Part shown: piece after piece, positions 12,901-23,404 of the stretch
Position numbering within the stretch: the stretch's first letter is position 1
Layout of the letters: each line of letters opens with the position of its first letter
Source: Podocnemis expansa
Taxonomy: Eukaryota; Chordata; Testudines; Podocnemididae
Direction: 5' to 3'
DNA: 64,000 nt
Assembly (NCBI GenBank): GCA_007922195.1
Contig: ML681963.1
Location: 139,275,622 to 139,339,621, forward strand
Position numbers and translations under genes: made by a program
The notes under the pieces: generated by a model
The model's database searches: none
The model's input: the letters and a program-made list of their open reading frames with translations, nothing else
What the model was told of the DNA's origin: nothing

Positions 12901-15900
12901 CTTATTATTTACTTCTGTGAAGAAGGCGCAAGAGAGTCCTGCAAATAGTGTAGTGGCTAGCACCTCTGCTTAATATACAGAAGATACTGGGTTCAAGCCC
13001 CAGGGGGTTGGACTTGATGATCTCACAAGGTCCCATCCAACCCTATGATTCAATTCAATTAAAAAAATTTACTGAATTGACAAATGTTAGAGGGAAGCTT
13101 GCAACACTTCTCACTCACTCTCCTGGTTCTGCCACACCACACTCTCCCTCCTGAGGCTTCTGCTCCAGTGAATTACTCTCTTAAATACTGGTTAAATTCT
13201 CTTCACGTAACTTTCTGCCAGCACTCAACTAACCCATGAAGCCCTCCCCTGAACTGTTAAATCTCTGAACAGCTGTCAAATGACATTCAAGAACCCATGA
13301 AACTACTTTCCAGTGTTTGAAAACAGGGATACCGAAATCACTTCCATGAAATCAAAAACCCCATGGAGCAATGTAAGCAAGGGGACAACATATGGGCACC
13401 AACTTTTGGAAAGTAAGATTTGATCCACAGATCTCACTGATCACCCGAAGGGCATATCAGTAAATCCAAATCCTACTGCATATAAAGCAAATAAAGCATA
13501 ATTCCATTGCCAACTCATTAAAAAATTATCTCATGCCTGCAGTGTTATTCTAAGGCTATATTTAATGGCTCTGAAGGGAAGAAAATTAACTATTTAGAAA
13601 TTATACTGGCTGGCAGCTCTATTTTTTATCTCTTAAAAATAATACTTAGATTATGAAAATGCCCACAGCCTGTGTCACAAGTTATATTTCCACTGATACC
13701 ATCTAGACTGACTTGTTATTGTAGTGAATACAAACAGACATTTCCAAGAGATATTCTAACGTGCAAATATGTAGAACTAATAATACAAGGAAATTCCATC
13801 TTAAGTTTCTGATGACAAGCTGCTGGCTTTTAAACAAACATTTGTAAAACAGTTTACTAAGTATTACATTTATTCTTTTCCATGTCACTAGAGCTCCCCG
13901 GTGGACTTTTGACCTTGTCAGTTTATCTTATTACTTTCCTTGCAGAACTTTTTTCTAATGCATTTTTCACTGCTTCTTAAAAATACTCTGTATTCAATAA
14001 CCAGTGTTGAAACCATATGTAAAGATAGATGGCTAAATTCAACAGCAACACAAAAAATATTTTACCAATATAAATTTAGCCACTTACTTTTCTGAATGAA
14101 AGTTGATGCCACATATAGATGACTGTGTATAGAAATAGAATAGAATGTAGGTATTTATGGCTCATTCAGACCATTCAAAATTTGATAGAAATGCTATTTA
14201 TGAAGCTTAATTTTAGCTACTGCTTAGATTTTCAACTTTTTAGACTTGCAAAGGAGACAATCTGAAGGATTACAAATATTGAATTAATATAGGCATTTCT
14301 ACTTATTTTGTAGGTTAACTACTGTTCAGCTGTTATTTCCTCAATGGCAGATACTTTAAGCAAAAACAACCTCCTGTGCAATAGACCAGTTCCAAACTAT
14401 GCAAGTGAGTATTTGAATTATATTTGCAAAGCAAAACGGTGCAATTGAACAGTTTAGTAAAAGGCATAAATGGCAAAGAGGAAGAGCAATCATGTAGGGA
14501 GGTTTGGGGGTAATGGGGATGAAATTATTCAGAGGAACATTTTAACTACAGATTTGCAAAAGCTTCCCAACTCTTTGGGGCTAGGTTTGTTGTTTATTGT
14601 ATGTTTATACACCACCTAGCACAATGGGAGCCTGACCTGCTTGAACACTGAGCACTACTGTTACTCACCCACATGAAGACACCTCACCTGTACCCCAATC
14701 TGCAGGGCTCAAGGCATAACCTGGTTAAGGTACCCCCTGCCTTTTCCTATCTTAGGGCTATAGGGAAAAGGCAGCTCCCTTTACCCAATTCATAGGGCTT
14801 AAGTTCACCCACTCCCAGTCCACAGGGGTCTGGGCATAATCTTCTGAAGGGTTGTGGCACCTTTTACCCATAAAAAAGCCTTAGACAGTAATATCCTTAC
14901 TCTCTGTTTACTACCAATTACCAAAACAGAATACACATGCTAAGCATACAATGCTCACCACTCCCAGCAAGTCAGACTAGCTTCTCCTGGTGATCCAGTC
15001 AGGATTAGATCATCTGGAAACCCAGTTTGTGTAAATACAGTTGGAAAGGTGCTGAGGTCTGGCAGCTCTGACTTGGGCTGTGTCTTGGAGTTAGGTTGCA
15101 AGAACCTTCCTTTTGGACCCCAGTTATATAGCTAAAACTTGAATCCTTGACCAATCATTTTAAACTAAATGGGCAATCCTATCCCATTATGAAACAGCTC
15201 TTAACCAATCACATCCCACCACCTTAGTTGATTTAAATATTGCACAATTAGTTATGCAAAAGAAACATTCAAAGAACCAGACAGAAAGCGTTCAGATAAA
15301 CAATAAAGTGAGTACCATAATACAAACAATACAGAAATGTAGATTTTACAACCATATCTGTTAATGATAAGTGATTCTTTGCCAGACAGAACGTTATGAG
15401 ATAAAGTTTTCCTGAAACATCTTAAGATGTTTCTTTAGCTGGTGCAGGTAAGTAGTATTAGGATAGTATCACCTTCTTAACAATCAAATAATATATCAGG
15501 CTACTTGCCGTATCTCAAATTTCTAGCCTGTAACAAAAAATTAAAAAAAAAAAAAAAGTAGATACTACAAAGGGAAATAACTAAGAACTCCACAATGTCT
15601 TCACATGGCTTTACATATATGCACATTTAGAGGCCTAGGTATCTATCAGACATGGGCATTTATCCTTCACCTTTACCATCAGCTCTGACTTGTGACTTTA
15701 TTGCCATCTCTCCTCTTTGATTTTTCCTAAAGTTTACCATGACAAACTGCACAATCCCTAGCTAATATAAACACAACTACTTGAACATTTTCCCAGCCAC
15801 AGAAGAGTTAAAGTTGAACACATGAGTCTCTAGAAGTTTACACACAGCAACTGAAGACTAAAAAGGTATTTTCTTTTACATTGACTCAGCATGTGTAGTA

Positions 15901-17253
15901 AACTACAAGATTCCCCCAAAATTAAAAGTAGTTTACATGTAGTAGTGACATGAATATACAAGTAGTATGTTCAACATCTAGTGTAAAGCACAGATCATTA
16001 AAGATAGTCATGAGCTTTTTGAGTCTAAGCCCAAACACCTGTTTCTCTCACAACAGAGTTCACAATTGAAGAATATAGTTAAAAGTGTCAAGAATGGCAA
16101 ATTTGCCCACCACTGCAAGATTAGATTTTGTAAAAAGATTTATATTTGTTTTTAAAAATTCCACTGTAACAACTAAAAAATTCCCTTGCAGCACTTTCTA
16201 CCCAAACACTGTAGATCTATAACTGCATCAGAAACAAAGGTATCAAGGCTGTTTCCCCACTCTGGCACTCTGAGTGCAGAAGGTGGGGGCCTGCAACAGG
16301 TCTTAAAACTCTCCAAGGCTGCCAGTTCCTGGCCTTGGAGTGGTATTGCTGCCACCACCCAAATGCAAAAAACCTATTCAAAGCCCAGGAAAGCACACTT
16401 GAGAGTACTTCACAGGAGGGAATTCCCAATCACTTGTACTGCTCTCTTAGAAGAGTGATTGACCCCCCAGCTGAGATATCAGCTGGAACTGGAACAGAAT
16501 CCCCTTTAGTAGCTGGCTGCGCAGTCTGAGGCATACACACACAAAACCTCTTGCTTTAGGGGACAGAACCAGAGCTTACTTTAAAAGGGTAAAATCTTTA
16601 ATTAAAAAGAACAGATAAGAACACAGAGAGCTGCTTCTCTGGGATTTAACTTGGGTAGTTACAGGGTAGTGGGAGGGGGTACATGTGCTCATGACAGAGA
16701 ACTCCAATAACAAACCAAAAACAAAGAAATACCATGGCCATGTCTAAGTAAACTTTTCCTGTTCTACTCATGCCCAGTCAGTTACAAACTTGAGCTTATC
16801 TTTGGCAAGGATGTTGCTGGATCCTTCCTCAGGTCTCTCTCTGGCCTCCTCCTGATTCTTCCAGGAGCTCTGCTGCCACCAAACAGGAACAGGCAAGGCT
16901 ACTGCTCCAATTCAAAAAGCTGTGCTTTGTTCCTATTGGCTGTCCTGGGACTCACTGACCAGGGTGTTAACCCCTTCCTCACCAAGGTTACTACAAAAGA
17001 TATTTATTGTCTGAAGTGAAAAGTGCAAAAATGATGCAGCCTAGTCTAATTTTTCACCAATAGCTTGGATTTTGTAGCTCTCCCCAGCAGTTACTGTAAG
17101 ACCTTATTTTCATTATACCTCTAACTACAGCATTAATTTTTTAAAATGTTAGGTTTTATGAATACCAGCACAAATCTACCAATCCTACCAGAAAGAAGTG
17201 AAGACGAGAATATGGAAGAGAATGAAAGTGACATGATGTACATTGATAATTAA
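750..17253 (+). CDS. TRPM5: TRPM5, C-terminal part of the gene (seven exons, 5' partial)
   Basis: Transient receptor potential channel M5 is a calcium-activated monovalent cation channel of the plasma membrane, known for taste and chemosensory cells. Exons: 750-924, 3143-3308, 5085-5263, 8364-8496, 12642-12714, 14314-14404 and 17153-17253. They join in phase into 918 nt (305 residues plus TAA). In order the fragment gives S5 (residues 1-25), pore helix and filter with FGQIP (49-53), pore loop with an NCT glycosylation sequon (66-68), S6 (about 85-113), TRP helix with WKFQR (128-132), a charged linker, a coiled-coil segment [14 protein letters not shown] (229-242), and an acidic tail ending YIDN. 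The filter context GQIPLDEID and the S6 to TRP sequence identify TRPM5 rather than TRPM4, TRPM2 or TRPM8. One intron (3309-5084) starts with GC instead of GT. The gene faces TSSC4 tail to tail. The N-terminal exons are outside the window. Confidence 0.95.
3143..3308 (+). CDS. TRPM5: TRPM5 exon: pore loop and S6
   Basis: The acceptor is CATTGCAG ending at 3142. It encodes the outer pore loop with two cysteines (GNCTST and PLCFNT), an N-glycosylation sequon NCT, then S6 ([19 protein letters not shown]) and NLLIAMF. It ends two bases into a serine codon, and the next two intron bases are GC, not GT. Confidence 0.95.
3783..4552. repeat. MITE-like palindromic repeat in TRPM5 intron
   Basis: Two arms of about 60 bp are inverted copies of each other: 3783-3843 and 4490-4552. 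They share GTGAAAAATCCAC, CCAGACCAA and TAGCTATGCC. The interior carries further sequence typical of small DNA transposons, including a second internal segment near 3868-4160. No coding capacity is seen. The superfamily is not assigned. Confidence 0.65.
4568..4793. mobile_element. PLE (Penelope-like) terminal copy, inverted pair
   Basis: It starts TTCCAAAGGGGCAGCCGTG and reads through GTGGGAGAAAATC to a short loop, then the same sequence returns in reverse complement (GTGGGATTATCTCC to TGCCACAGGACTC). The same two arms flank the GIY-YIG-bearing element at 49864-51035, which is the reason for the PLE assignment. It lies in a TRPM5 intron. Confidence 0.8.
5085..5263 (+). CDS. TRPM5: TRPM5 exon: TRP helix
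   Basis: The acceptor is TTAAAG at 5079-5084 and the donor is GTGAGT at 5264. The first base completes the split serine codon. It encodes [19 protein letters not shown], the TRP domain that follows S6 and couples cytoplasmic movement to the gate, then [12 protein letters not shown] and a basic stretch ([15 protein letters not shown]). Confidence 0.95.
6785..6983. mobile_element. hAT-type MITE
   Basis: The inverted ends are CAGGCATTCTCAGAC and TTGAGAATGCCTG. The flanks AACTAAGG and ATCTAGGG agree at 6 of 8 positions, as expected of an aged 8-bp hAT target duplication. It is noncoding and lies in the 5264-8363 TRPM5 intron. Confidence 0.6.
7567..7703 (+). mobile_element. PLE terminal fragment
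   Basis: A single arm of the PLE end: TTCCAAAGGGGCAGCTGTG, CTCATGGCACTTATAGACT and AATCCCACTTCGTCAGAC. There is no inverted partner next to it, so it is a truncated copy. Confidence 0.75.
8364..8496 (+). CDS. TRPM5: TRPM5 exon: post-TRP linker
   Basis: The acceptor is TTTGTCCACAG and the donor is GTACAT at 8497. It encodes [20 protein letters not shown] and a lysine-rich helix ([17 protein letters not shown]). The conserved DLP..LDQK..TWE..QKEN pattern matches the TRPM5 cytoplasmic linker. Confidence 0.93.
8620..8783 (+). mobile_element. PLE terminal fragment
   Basis: A single PLE arm (GGGGTAGCCATGTTAGTC, TGGCACTTTTAAAGACTAA, GTGGGAGAAAATCCCACTTC) in the 8497-12641 TRPM5 intron. No internal PLE coding sequence is attached. 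Confidence 0.78.
9457..9510 (+). mobile_element. Short PLE terminal fragment
   Basis: Only the middle of the arm remains: an A-rich start, then AGGAGTCCTGTGGCACTTA and GACTAACAAATATATTTC. Confidence 0.6.
10040..11345. repeat. Unclassified dispersed repeat with related ends and a CT-rich core
   Basis: The left end has CCGTATATAATCC and GGTATAAGCC. The right end, read in reverse complement, has CAGTATATCATTG and CATATAAGC, then GGCACAAAA-like sequence in inverted form. The ends therefore look like divergent inverted repeats around a GC-rich and CT-rich interior. No transposase frame was recognised. It lies in a TRPM5 intron. Confidence 0.45.
10240..10860 (+). repeat. CT-rich minisatellite
   Basis: Degenerate tandem units combine CTGCTCTGCCCTTTCCTCA with CTGCTGCCCCC. 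A unit of roughly 60 bp is repeated with variation, and shorter C-rich subunits occur further right. The long proline-, leucine- and serine-rich open frames over this stretch are a by-product of the low-complexity base composition and are not genes. Confidence 0.75.
12642..12714 (+). CDS. TRPM5: TRPM5 exon: C-terminal coiled coil
   Basis: The acceptor is GCATTAG at 12635-12641 and the donor is GTAAGT at 12715. The first base completes a lysine codon, then [20 protein letters not shown] and LESQ follow. The heptad-like spacing fits the TRPM C-terminal coiled coil. Confidence 0.93.
12937..13075 (+). mobile_element. tRNA-Val-derived SINE with CR1-like tail
   Basis: The head TAGTGTAGTGGCTAGCACC matches the D-arm region of tRNA-Val. 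GGGTTCAAGCCCC is an intact B-box. The tail GGTTGGACTTGATGATCTC then AAGGTCCCATCCAACCC is the 3' end of CR1 LINEs, which implies mobilisation by CR1 machinery. The anticodon arm is degraded here (loop TTAATAT). It shares head and tail with the copy at 50744-50868. Confidence 0.82.
14314..14404 (+). CDS. TRPM5: TRPM5 exon: C-terminal region
   Basis: The acceptor is TTTTGTAG ending at 14313 and the donor is GTGAGT at 14405. It encodes [19 protein letters not shown], directly after the coiled coil. The NYCS..SS.AD pattern is conserved in TRPM5. It ends one base into a serine codon. Confidence 0.92.
16235..16995 (-). repeat. LTR-like interspersed repeat, copy A
   Basis: On the minus strand it starts TGTAGTAACCTTGG at 16995 and runs about 760 bp to GAGTGGGGAAACAGCC. 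A related copy lies at 53458-54328. The 5' TG, the length and the absence of coding sequence suggest a solo LTR, but I see no matching second LTR or internal retroviral genes, so the class is uncertain. It lies in the last TRPM5 intron. Confidence 0.6.
17153..17253 (+). CDS. TRPM5: TRPM5 last coding exon
   Basis: The acceptor is AAATGTTAG ending at 17152. Two bases complete a serine codon, then [20 protein letters not shown] and an acidic end ([12 protein letters not shown]) lead to TAA at 17251-17253. The tail is acidic and low in complexity. I assign it because phase, splice site and distance fit, and because no alternative last exon is visible. Confidence 0.85.
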
Positions 17254-17884
17254 ATGAAGTTCTCATTTCCTGAGAGTAAACAGTTTGCTATTTTGAAGTA
17301 CTTTGGAGGTGAAATCCAAACCTCACTGAAGTCACTCAGTGGGAAAACTGCCAGACTGTTGGTGTAAGGATTTCACCATCAGTGTATTTGTATATCAGAT
17401 GTCTTTTTTCTTTCTTTCTTTCTCCCTGTGTTTATATTGTAGTGAACAGGGCACTGACATATGTTCCTCCCACTTCATTCCCTGCCTGTACCCATAGTGT
17501 CTACCTGCCTGTCTACTGTATTTCTCTTACCCCATTTACCCACATTAAGGAAAAGCGGATCAATACCTAAAAGCAACCACTTGTGATATAATAAGCTTTT
17601 CTGTCCATGTCTGATTTCCATCCTCCATGACCCTGCAACCCTGTCCTGCTTGATTCACTGAAGCCTCAACAAAGCCTGAAATGTTGCAAGGTGGGAGCCA
17701 CTCACATTCCAGAACCACCTCATCTCCTGCAAATCCTGCTCTGCACACTTTTTTTCTCCCTCTCCTCCCCTATATCCTCTTCCACCTCCTGTTTCCTGGT
17801 TCTTATCCTCCCACCTAATCCATAGCGGCATCTCCTGTTTCAGCTATATAAAGGCTTTTTCCTCTACCCTACATTTTATAAATT

Positions 17885-18505
17885 TCAAAAGGATAGTCGT
17901 GTTAGTCTACTCCAGTAGAAAAAAACAAAAAACAAAAAAACAACAACAAGGAGTTGTGTGGGACTTGAAGACTAAAAGAATTTTTTTTTTCATGAGCTTT
18001 AGTGGGAGANNNNNNNNNNNNNNNNNNNNNNNNNNNNNNNNNNNNNNNNNNNNNNNNNNNNNNNNNNNNNNNNNNNNNNNNNNNNNNNNNNNNNNNNNNN
18101 NNNNNNNNNNNNNNNNNNNNNNNNNNNNNNNNNNNNNNNNNNNNNNNNNNNNNNNNNNNNNNNNNNNNNNNNNNNNNNNNNNNNNNNNNNNNNNNNNNNN
18201 NNNNNNNNNNNNNNNNNNNNNNNNNNNNNNNNNNNNNNNNNNNNNNNNNNNNNNNNNNNNNNNNNNNNNNNNNNNNNNNNNNNNNNNNNNNNNNNNNNNN
18301 NNNNNNNNNNNNNNNNNNNNNNNNNNNNNNNNNNNNNNNNNNNNNNNNNNNNNNNNNNNNNNNNNNNNNNNNNNNNNNNNNNNNNNNNNNNNNNNNNNNN
18401 NNNNNNNNNAAGCATCTGAGGAAGTGGGATCTTCTCCCACGAAAGCTCATGCAAAAAAATAAATGTTAGTCTTCAAGTGCCACACAACTCCTTGTTGTTG
18501 TTTTT
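17885..18505. mobile_element. PLE terminal copy, inverted pair spanning an assembly gap
   Basis: The left arm (GATAGTCGTGTTAGTCTAC to CATGAGCTTTAGTGGGAGA) runs into 400 Ns. The right arm emerges as the reverse complement (GAAGTGGGATCTTCTCCCAC to CAAGTGCCACACAACTCC). The element therefore bridges the gap, and the missing piece should be PLE interior. Confidence 0.75.
18010..18409. other. Assembly gap (400 N)
   Basis: Exactly 400 undetermined bases, bounded on both sides by inverted PLE arms. The round number suggests an estimated or placeholder length. Open frames that cross it are artefacts. Confidence 0.99.
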
Positions 18506-18543
18506 TTCCCCTACATTTTATAGCTTGTGTAATTCCTCCAAAC

Positions 18544-18802
18544 TAGTGGTCCCCAGCCTGTAGGATATGCTTCCTACAGAGGTGCCAAAGAATATTTTGG
18601 AAGGGGCACAACAGGGCCTAGGCCAGCAGGGTTGGAGAGGGAGCACAACCTAGCTCTGCTCCGGTCCTGGACTCACCCTGCTCCAGCCCCACCCCCCCTT
18701 CCTTCACCCTGACCACTCGCTCCTGGCCCCAGCTCCAGTCAGATGCAGACCAGCGAAGGATGGGGCTGAGGGGCACAGAGGAAAAAGGTTTGGGGATCAC
18801 AG
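18544..18802. mobile_element. hAT-like MITE (degraded)
   Basis: The ends TAGTGGTCCCCAGCCTG and GGTTTGGGGATCACAG resemble inverted hAT termini (compare CAGTGGTTCCCAACC elsewhere in this window). The 8-bp flanks do not match, so the boundaries are uncertain. Confidence 0.45.
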
Positions 18803-20171
18803 TCATGGCTTGTACATGGAAGAAACAGATATGTCCCAAGCACTGGACTTAGACTAAGAAACTCACTCTTGAAAGTGACCATGGACTCAATAGCTTTTCA
18901 CCCATCCAGCTGCGCTCTGCCCCAGCCCAAGCCAGCAATTTCTGGCCTCGGCACCTGTCCCCAGCCACAGCTCCAGCACCTGGCTAATAGGGCATGGACC
19001 AAAAAAATTTTGACAAATCACTGTGCCAAGCTTTCATTTAATCAGTCGCAGTAATAAACATCTTCTACTGCCTCCTGGTAACTTCTCTGATGCCCTCCAC
19101 ACCGATACTATTGCCATACTTTCTAAAGTATTCCTGTGCTCTCTGTTCCCCTCCAAATACCATCCTGTTCTCGGGGGGTTTTTTTGTTTTTGTTTTTTTT
19201 TTAACTGTTAATGTCATTTCTTAATTGTAAATCCCTGTATCCTTCCCAGAGGACTTATTCTGGCAAAAAGTGTGATACTTACTACATTAAAATTATTCAT
19301 CACATCTGTTTACTGAAAGCAGCACAATTTCATGGGCTCTTTTCCCTCCTAGATTGTTAATCAAAATCAAATCAGGAAATAACCTGAGGTTTCACCAGCA
19401 CAGCAGCCACATGCAGAAAGTGCATCATTTTTTGTCCTTAAGTCTCTACTGGCTTGTTGTCCACTTCAAAATCCAAAACACATAATTCTTTCATTATCCT
19501 GACCGTCCACTATACTCCCTGAATGCCTGACTTCTGCCTGCTGTCCGTGTTGCATTAACAGTGAACAACAGAAATTCTTCCAATGCACCTCCAGAAGTTA
19601 GACCAGCTCTCCTGACCCCAAGAATTTTGACTCACTTCCAGTCTTCTAATTCCTCTGAAAAATGAAGTCCTACTCCAGGAAATAATTTTCTCCTAGAAAC
19701 TAGACCTATGGATATTTCATCTTTTGTCTTTTCAGTACAGTAGCTACAAATGTTACACCTGTATACTGACATTATGATTTTCCTTGCACATCTTTACTAA
19801 CTGGCTGTGAAACATTATCTTATACTTTTGGACAAGACAGCATACACAAATAAACCTAATTTTACTATTTAAAAGGTTGTCCTCCTGCAATTTTATAGGA
19901 ATGATGCCCGCCCTTTTGGATTAATATAGATATGCCACTTTTGGCAAAAGGTACTGGATTTCTGGATTTCTTGGTTGGACAAGCCTCAATTAAATCGGAT
20001 CTCTTAGGAAAATATTGTACTTATTAAGCTCTTATGCATCATAAACAAGTTGCGCACCTCCCTAATCAGGTTTCATGTAATAAAACAGCACACACATAAA
20101 AAAGACCAGGTCATTATACATTTTATGTTTAGCAACAAGTTATTCTTATTAATGGAAATAAAGCTGTTAAG

Positions 20172-20400
20172 TTCCAAAGGGGTAGCCCTGTTAGTTTAAT
20201 TCAGGGACCAAAAAAAGAACACACCACACAAACCAAGGAGTCCTGTAGCACTTTAAAGACTAATGGATTTATTTAATGCATGAACTTTTCTATGCATTTA
20301 ATTTTCCTGTCATACTGCAAGTTTTCCATCTTCTATCATCTGGTGGAGTGGGATTTCTACCAGAAAAGCTCATGTGTTAAATTTGTTAGTCTTTAAAAGC
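20172..20400. mobile_element. PLE terminal copy, inverted pair
   Basis: The left arm TTCCAAAGGGGTAGCCCTG and the right arm GTGGGATTTCTACCAG to TTAGTCTTTAAAAGC are inverted around a short AT-rich centre. Layout matches the copies at 4568 and 62594. Confidence 0.75.
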
Positions 20401-22012
20401 TGTTAAGGACTTCCTTCTACCACAGGAGTTTACACATCTTTTCAAATCAGTTGTCTACATGGGGTCCAAGTTTTGGTATCCATAAAAAGTTTATTCATGT
20501 TTAGGGACAGAAGTAAAACCAATAACTAGTGCTTTAGGGGACTTTTGGTTTTTAGCATCTTTGGGTGTCAAAAAGAAACAGTTCCTGCATTACTGATGTC
20601 ATCAGTGAAGTCAGATTCTTATTAGAAAACAAAACATATGGTGACCAGTCTGGAAATTATACCTGTTATCTGAATTTTTATGTCCCCTTCAGGCCAGAAA
20701 GCTTAGGTATGTCCTATTAATATCCAGAGTCTGATTGTTCCTCAGTGTTGCACTCCAACCAATTTGTCCTAGACAAAGTCAGTTTCACAAGACTTGCACT
20801 ATTGTGCCCTGTCCTCTACCCGCTGTACATTATTTGTTTCTGGAAGCAACAACCCAGGTACCATGGACTGCGCAAACACAAAAGCAGCCACAGTTCCTGT
20901 CCTGCAGTCAGTCACTTTCTCTTGAGATTTCAAGTATCTTATCTGTAATGTTCTCAAATTTGCATGGGAGTCTGAGCAACGGATTTCTAGCAACAATGAA
21001 TGAATTTATGGAAGAGATGGCCTTTTACTGCCCAGTTATAAATACTAAAACTTGGCCGATTACTTAATTGTTAATCCAGTACACCAGCCAAGACAAATCA
21101 AGCCACATTGCTTAAGCAATGTGCTGTCTCCTATAGCAGTGTTTCTCAATCTTTTTCATACTAGGGATTGGCATGTTGCCCTCCTCAACTGTCAGGAAGA
21201 TCTCAAGAGACTGGCTCCAGTCCACAAATCAGTTGTTAAGAAACAATGTTCTACATATGAATTTCCATTCTAAGAATGTAACCTTCCAATCCCACTTTCC
21301 CCTCATCTACCCAAAGGGAGTGTTAGTACCTGCTAACCCGTCTAATGTTTGTGAAATGCTATGTAAAAGTTTAACAATTATTGTAGTTGTGTTGATTCCA
21401 CTTGCACCATGTAAAGGTATTCCAGTGTTTTTTTAAAAAAAAAAAAATCCCACACAAACACCACCAAAGTAGTAGGACCAAATAGAAGAGAGAAAACAGC
21501 CTCTCTTGTAAAATCCTCTCAGAATCCAATCTAACCCCCACCCCCATACCAAATGAAACAGTCTATCCTTCTCTGCTAATAGAGTTGTGTTTGGTGCTAG
21601 TACACATTTAGGTGGAAGACAGACACAGAAACCAAATTACAATTAAATGTTTTTATTGACATCCAAAGTATCAAGAGAACATCTTACTGACCAATTTCTG
21701 ATGAGTCCTTTCCTTCCAGGTAGGCCACTTAAGAGTCAATATGGCAAACTGCATCTGACGGCAATCAGACAAGAGCATAACACATGCACACATAGCAGAA
21801 GCTTGTGGCTGCCCGACCAATCACTTGGCTGTCACACAAATTCCAATTATACACTTAGCCTGTAGAGAAGTGGCTGAGACTACCTCAAGCTTGTCTTTGT
21901 TAAAATACTTTTAAAGATTTTTTTTTCTTCTCAACAATCCTCATGTTTCTTTCAAACTTTTATGAAATAAAAAAAACAAACAAGGGAAATACCCAAATTG
22001 CCTTAAAAACCA

Positions 22013-22018
22013 TTTATT
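22013..22018 (-). promoter_or_regulatory. Candidate TSSC4 polyadenylation signal
   Basis: AATAAA on the minus strand, about 310 bp after the TSSC4 stop codon. A second AATAAA at 21652-21657 would give a 3'UTR of about 670 bp. The sequence alone cannot show which is used. Confidence 0.45.
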
Positions 22019-22324
22019 TTGCTACTCCTGATTGTGCCCTCTGGTCAGAACAACTTGCTCAAGGGAATTGCTGCGCTTCCTACCCCTCCCTACAGGAGCT
22101 GAGCTGTGTCCACAACATTCCCTGCCACAACTAGTCCAGGGATGGGGATTTTGTACCTTAATTTCTGACAAATTTACTAAAAATAGGTATTTGGAAACCA
22201 TGAAACTCAGGGCCAGACAAAATCCTGCCCCCTGCCACTAGTGAGATCTGGGTTGAGAGCAAAAAGAAGGTAGCCTTCTGAAGTAACGCTAAAGCCCTTC
22301 ATGGGTCTAATCAGTTTCTCTCTT

Positions 22325-23404
22325 TCAAGACTCTTCAGCATCCTCATGGTCTGCTTTGGGACGGAAATGCTTCCTACTCCTTTTTTTACTACCATGAAAC
22401 CCTATGGTTTCCACCAAAGCCTCTTCACCCGGGTGAGGAGAACCTGTGCCACATTCTCTTTCTGCACCAAGGTCCTCCAACTTCAACTGCTCCTCTTCGT
22501 CCACTGTCTTCCCTTCACAGTCTAAATGTCCCAGCTCAACTTTATCCTCTTCCCTCAGGTCATTTCCCTTCTTGGGAGATTTCTCATTCACACCTTGCTT
22601 TGTGCTCATGGGCGTCTTACCATTCTCCTCCGCTGGTCTTTTTCTTTCTGAACCATGCATGCCCATCTTTGCGGGTTTGGTAAAGATTATCCTTCCAGCA
22701 CCACAGCTGGAGGGGTCCTGATTGAAATATGGTGTATAGCTGTCTTGCGTACTTGAGCTTTGTTCTACTCCTTTCTTCTTCAAGCCCTCCAGGAACTCCA
22801 TGGCAGCCATCCTGTTGGTCTTATCAGTGGACTCCGAAACTCCCTCCAAGCTGTACTTTGTCCAGCGTTCTGGGTGTGCCACATAGTCAGGGATTGCTGG
22901 AGAACTTTTGGCAGCTGGGGGTGGTTTGCTTTGCCTCCCAAAGCTTTCGGCAACCACCTTGCTTGAAGAAGTAAGTGGGGGCAGAGGACGCTTAAACCTT
23001 CCATCAATAATATTATCTTCAGCCATTGACGGCATTGCTAACTTGGCTGCCCCTTCCAGGCAGTCAAATATGCTTTGGCTGCGCTGTGAGAAGGTAGAGC
23101 TCATGCCCCTCAGGTGGAATGGTTGGACAGGAGATTTATGCCCGCTGTTTGAAGAATCAGGGCTCTTATCTGACCCATAACCTATATTACCCAAGGGTTC
23201 CTCTGGAGAAATTGTATCAACTTCAGCCTCATCCGCTAAGCCAAAGTCTTCAGAGTCTGAATCACTAAGTGAAACTGTGTCAGAAGGACGTATACCTTCA
23301 TAATCTTTGGCCCCACCAGCCATGACACCCATAAAGGGTTCACCAGCATCTTCATCTTCCATCTTGGAGCTGTTACTCAACTGTGCTCTCTGGCTTAGGC
23401 CCAG
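22325..23404 (-). CDS. TSSC4: TSSC4 main coding exon
   Basis: Acceptor on the minus strand TTTGCTGCAG, exon start at 23404, stop TGA at 22327-22325. The first 14 codons (LGLSQRAQLSNSSK) precede the ATG that aligns with the human start. The whole conserved TSSC4 protein is in this exon without a break, so this copy looks functional. Confidence 0.95.
   Translation of the reverse strand: MGLSQRAQLSNSSKMEDEDAGEPFMGVMAGGAKDYEGIRPSDTVSLSDSDSEDFGLADEAEVDTISPEEPLGNIGYGSDKSPDSSNSGHKSPVQPFHLRGMSSTFSQRSQSIFDCLEGAAKLAMPSMAEDNIIDGRFKRPLPPLTSSSKVVAESFGRQSKPPPAAKSSPAIPDYVAHPERWTKYSLEGVSESTDKTNRMAAMEFLEGLKKKGVEQSSSTQDSYTPYFNQDPSSCGAGRIIFTKPAKMGMHGSERKRPAEENGKTPMSTKQGVNEKSPKKGNDLREEDKVELGHLDCEGKTVDEEEQLKLEDLGAERECGTGSPHPGEEALVETIGFHGSKKRSRKHFRPKADHEDAEES

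Larger units (their letters stand above)
17254..22012. other. TRPM5-TSSC4 intergenic region with TRPM5 3'UTR
   Basis: This starts with the TRPM5 3'UTR. No canonical AATAAA is seen before the PLE at 17885, so the 3' end is not placed. The rest holds two PLE copies, an assembly gap, a hAT-like repeat, and AT-rich sequence between 18803-20171 and 20401-22012 in which I recognise no gene. Possible hAT ends occur near 21138 (CAGTGTTTCTCAATC). Confidence 0.55.

Noticed and set aside
14580..14670. Repeat-like sequence (CACCTAGCACAATGGGAGCC)
   Set aside because: It resembles a common amniote repeat word, but edges and family could not be set.
17899..18469. Open frames of 151-187 residues
   Set aside because: They consist mostly of N bases of an assembly gap inside a PLE copy.
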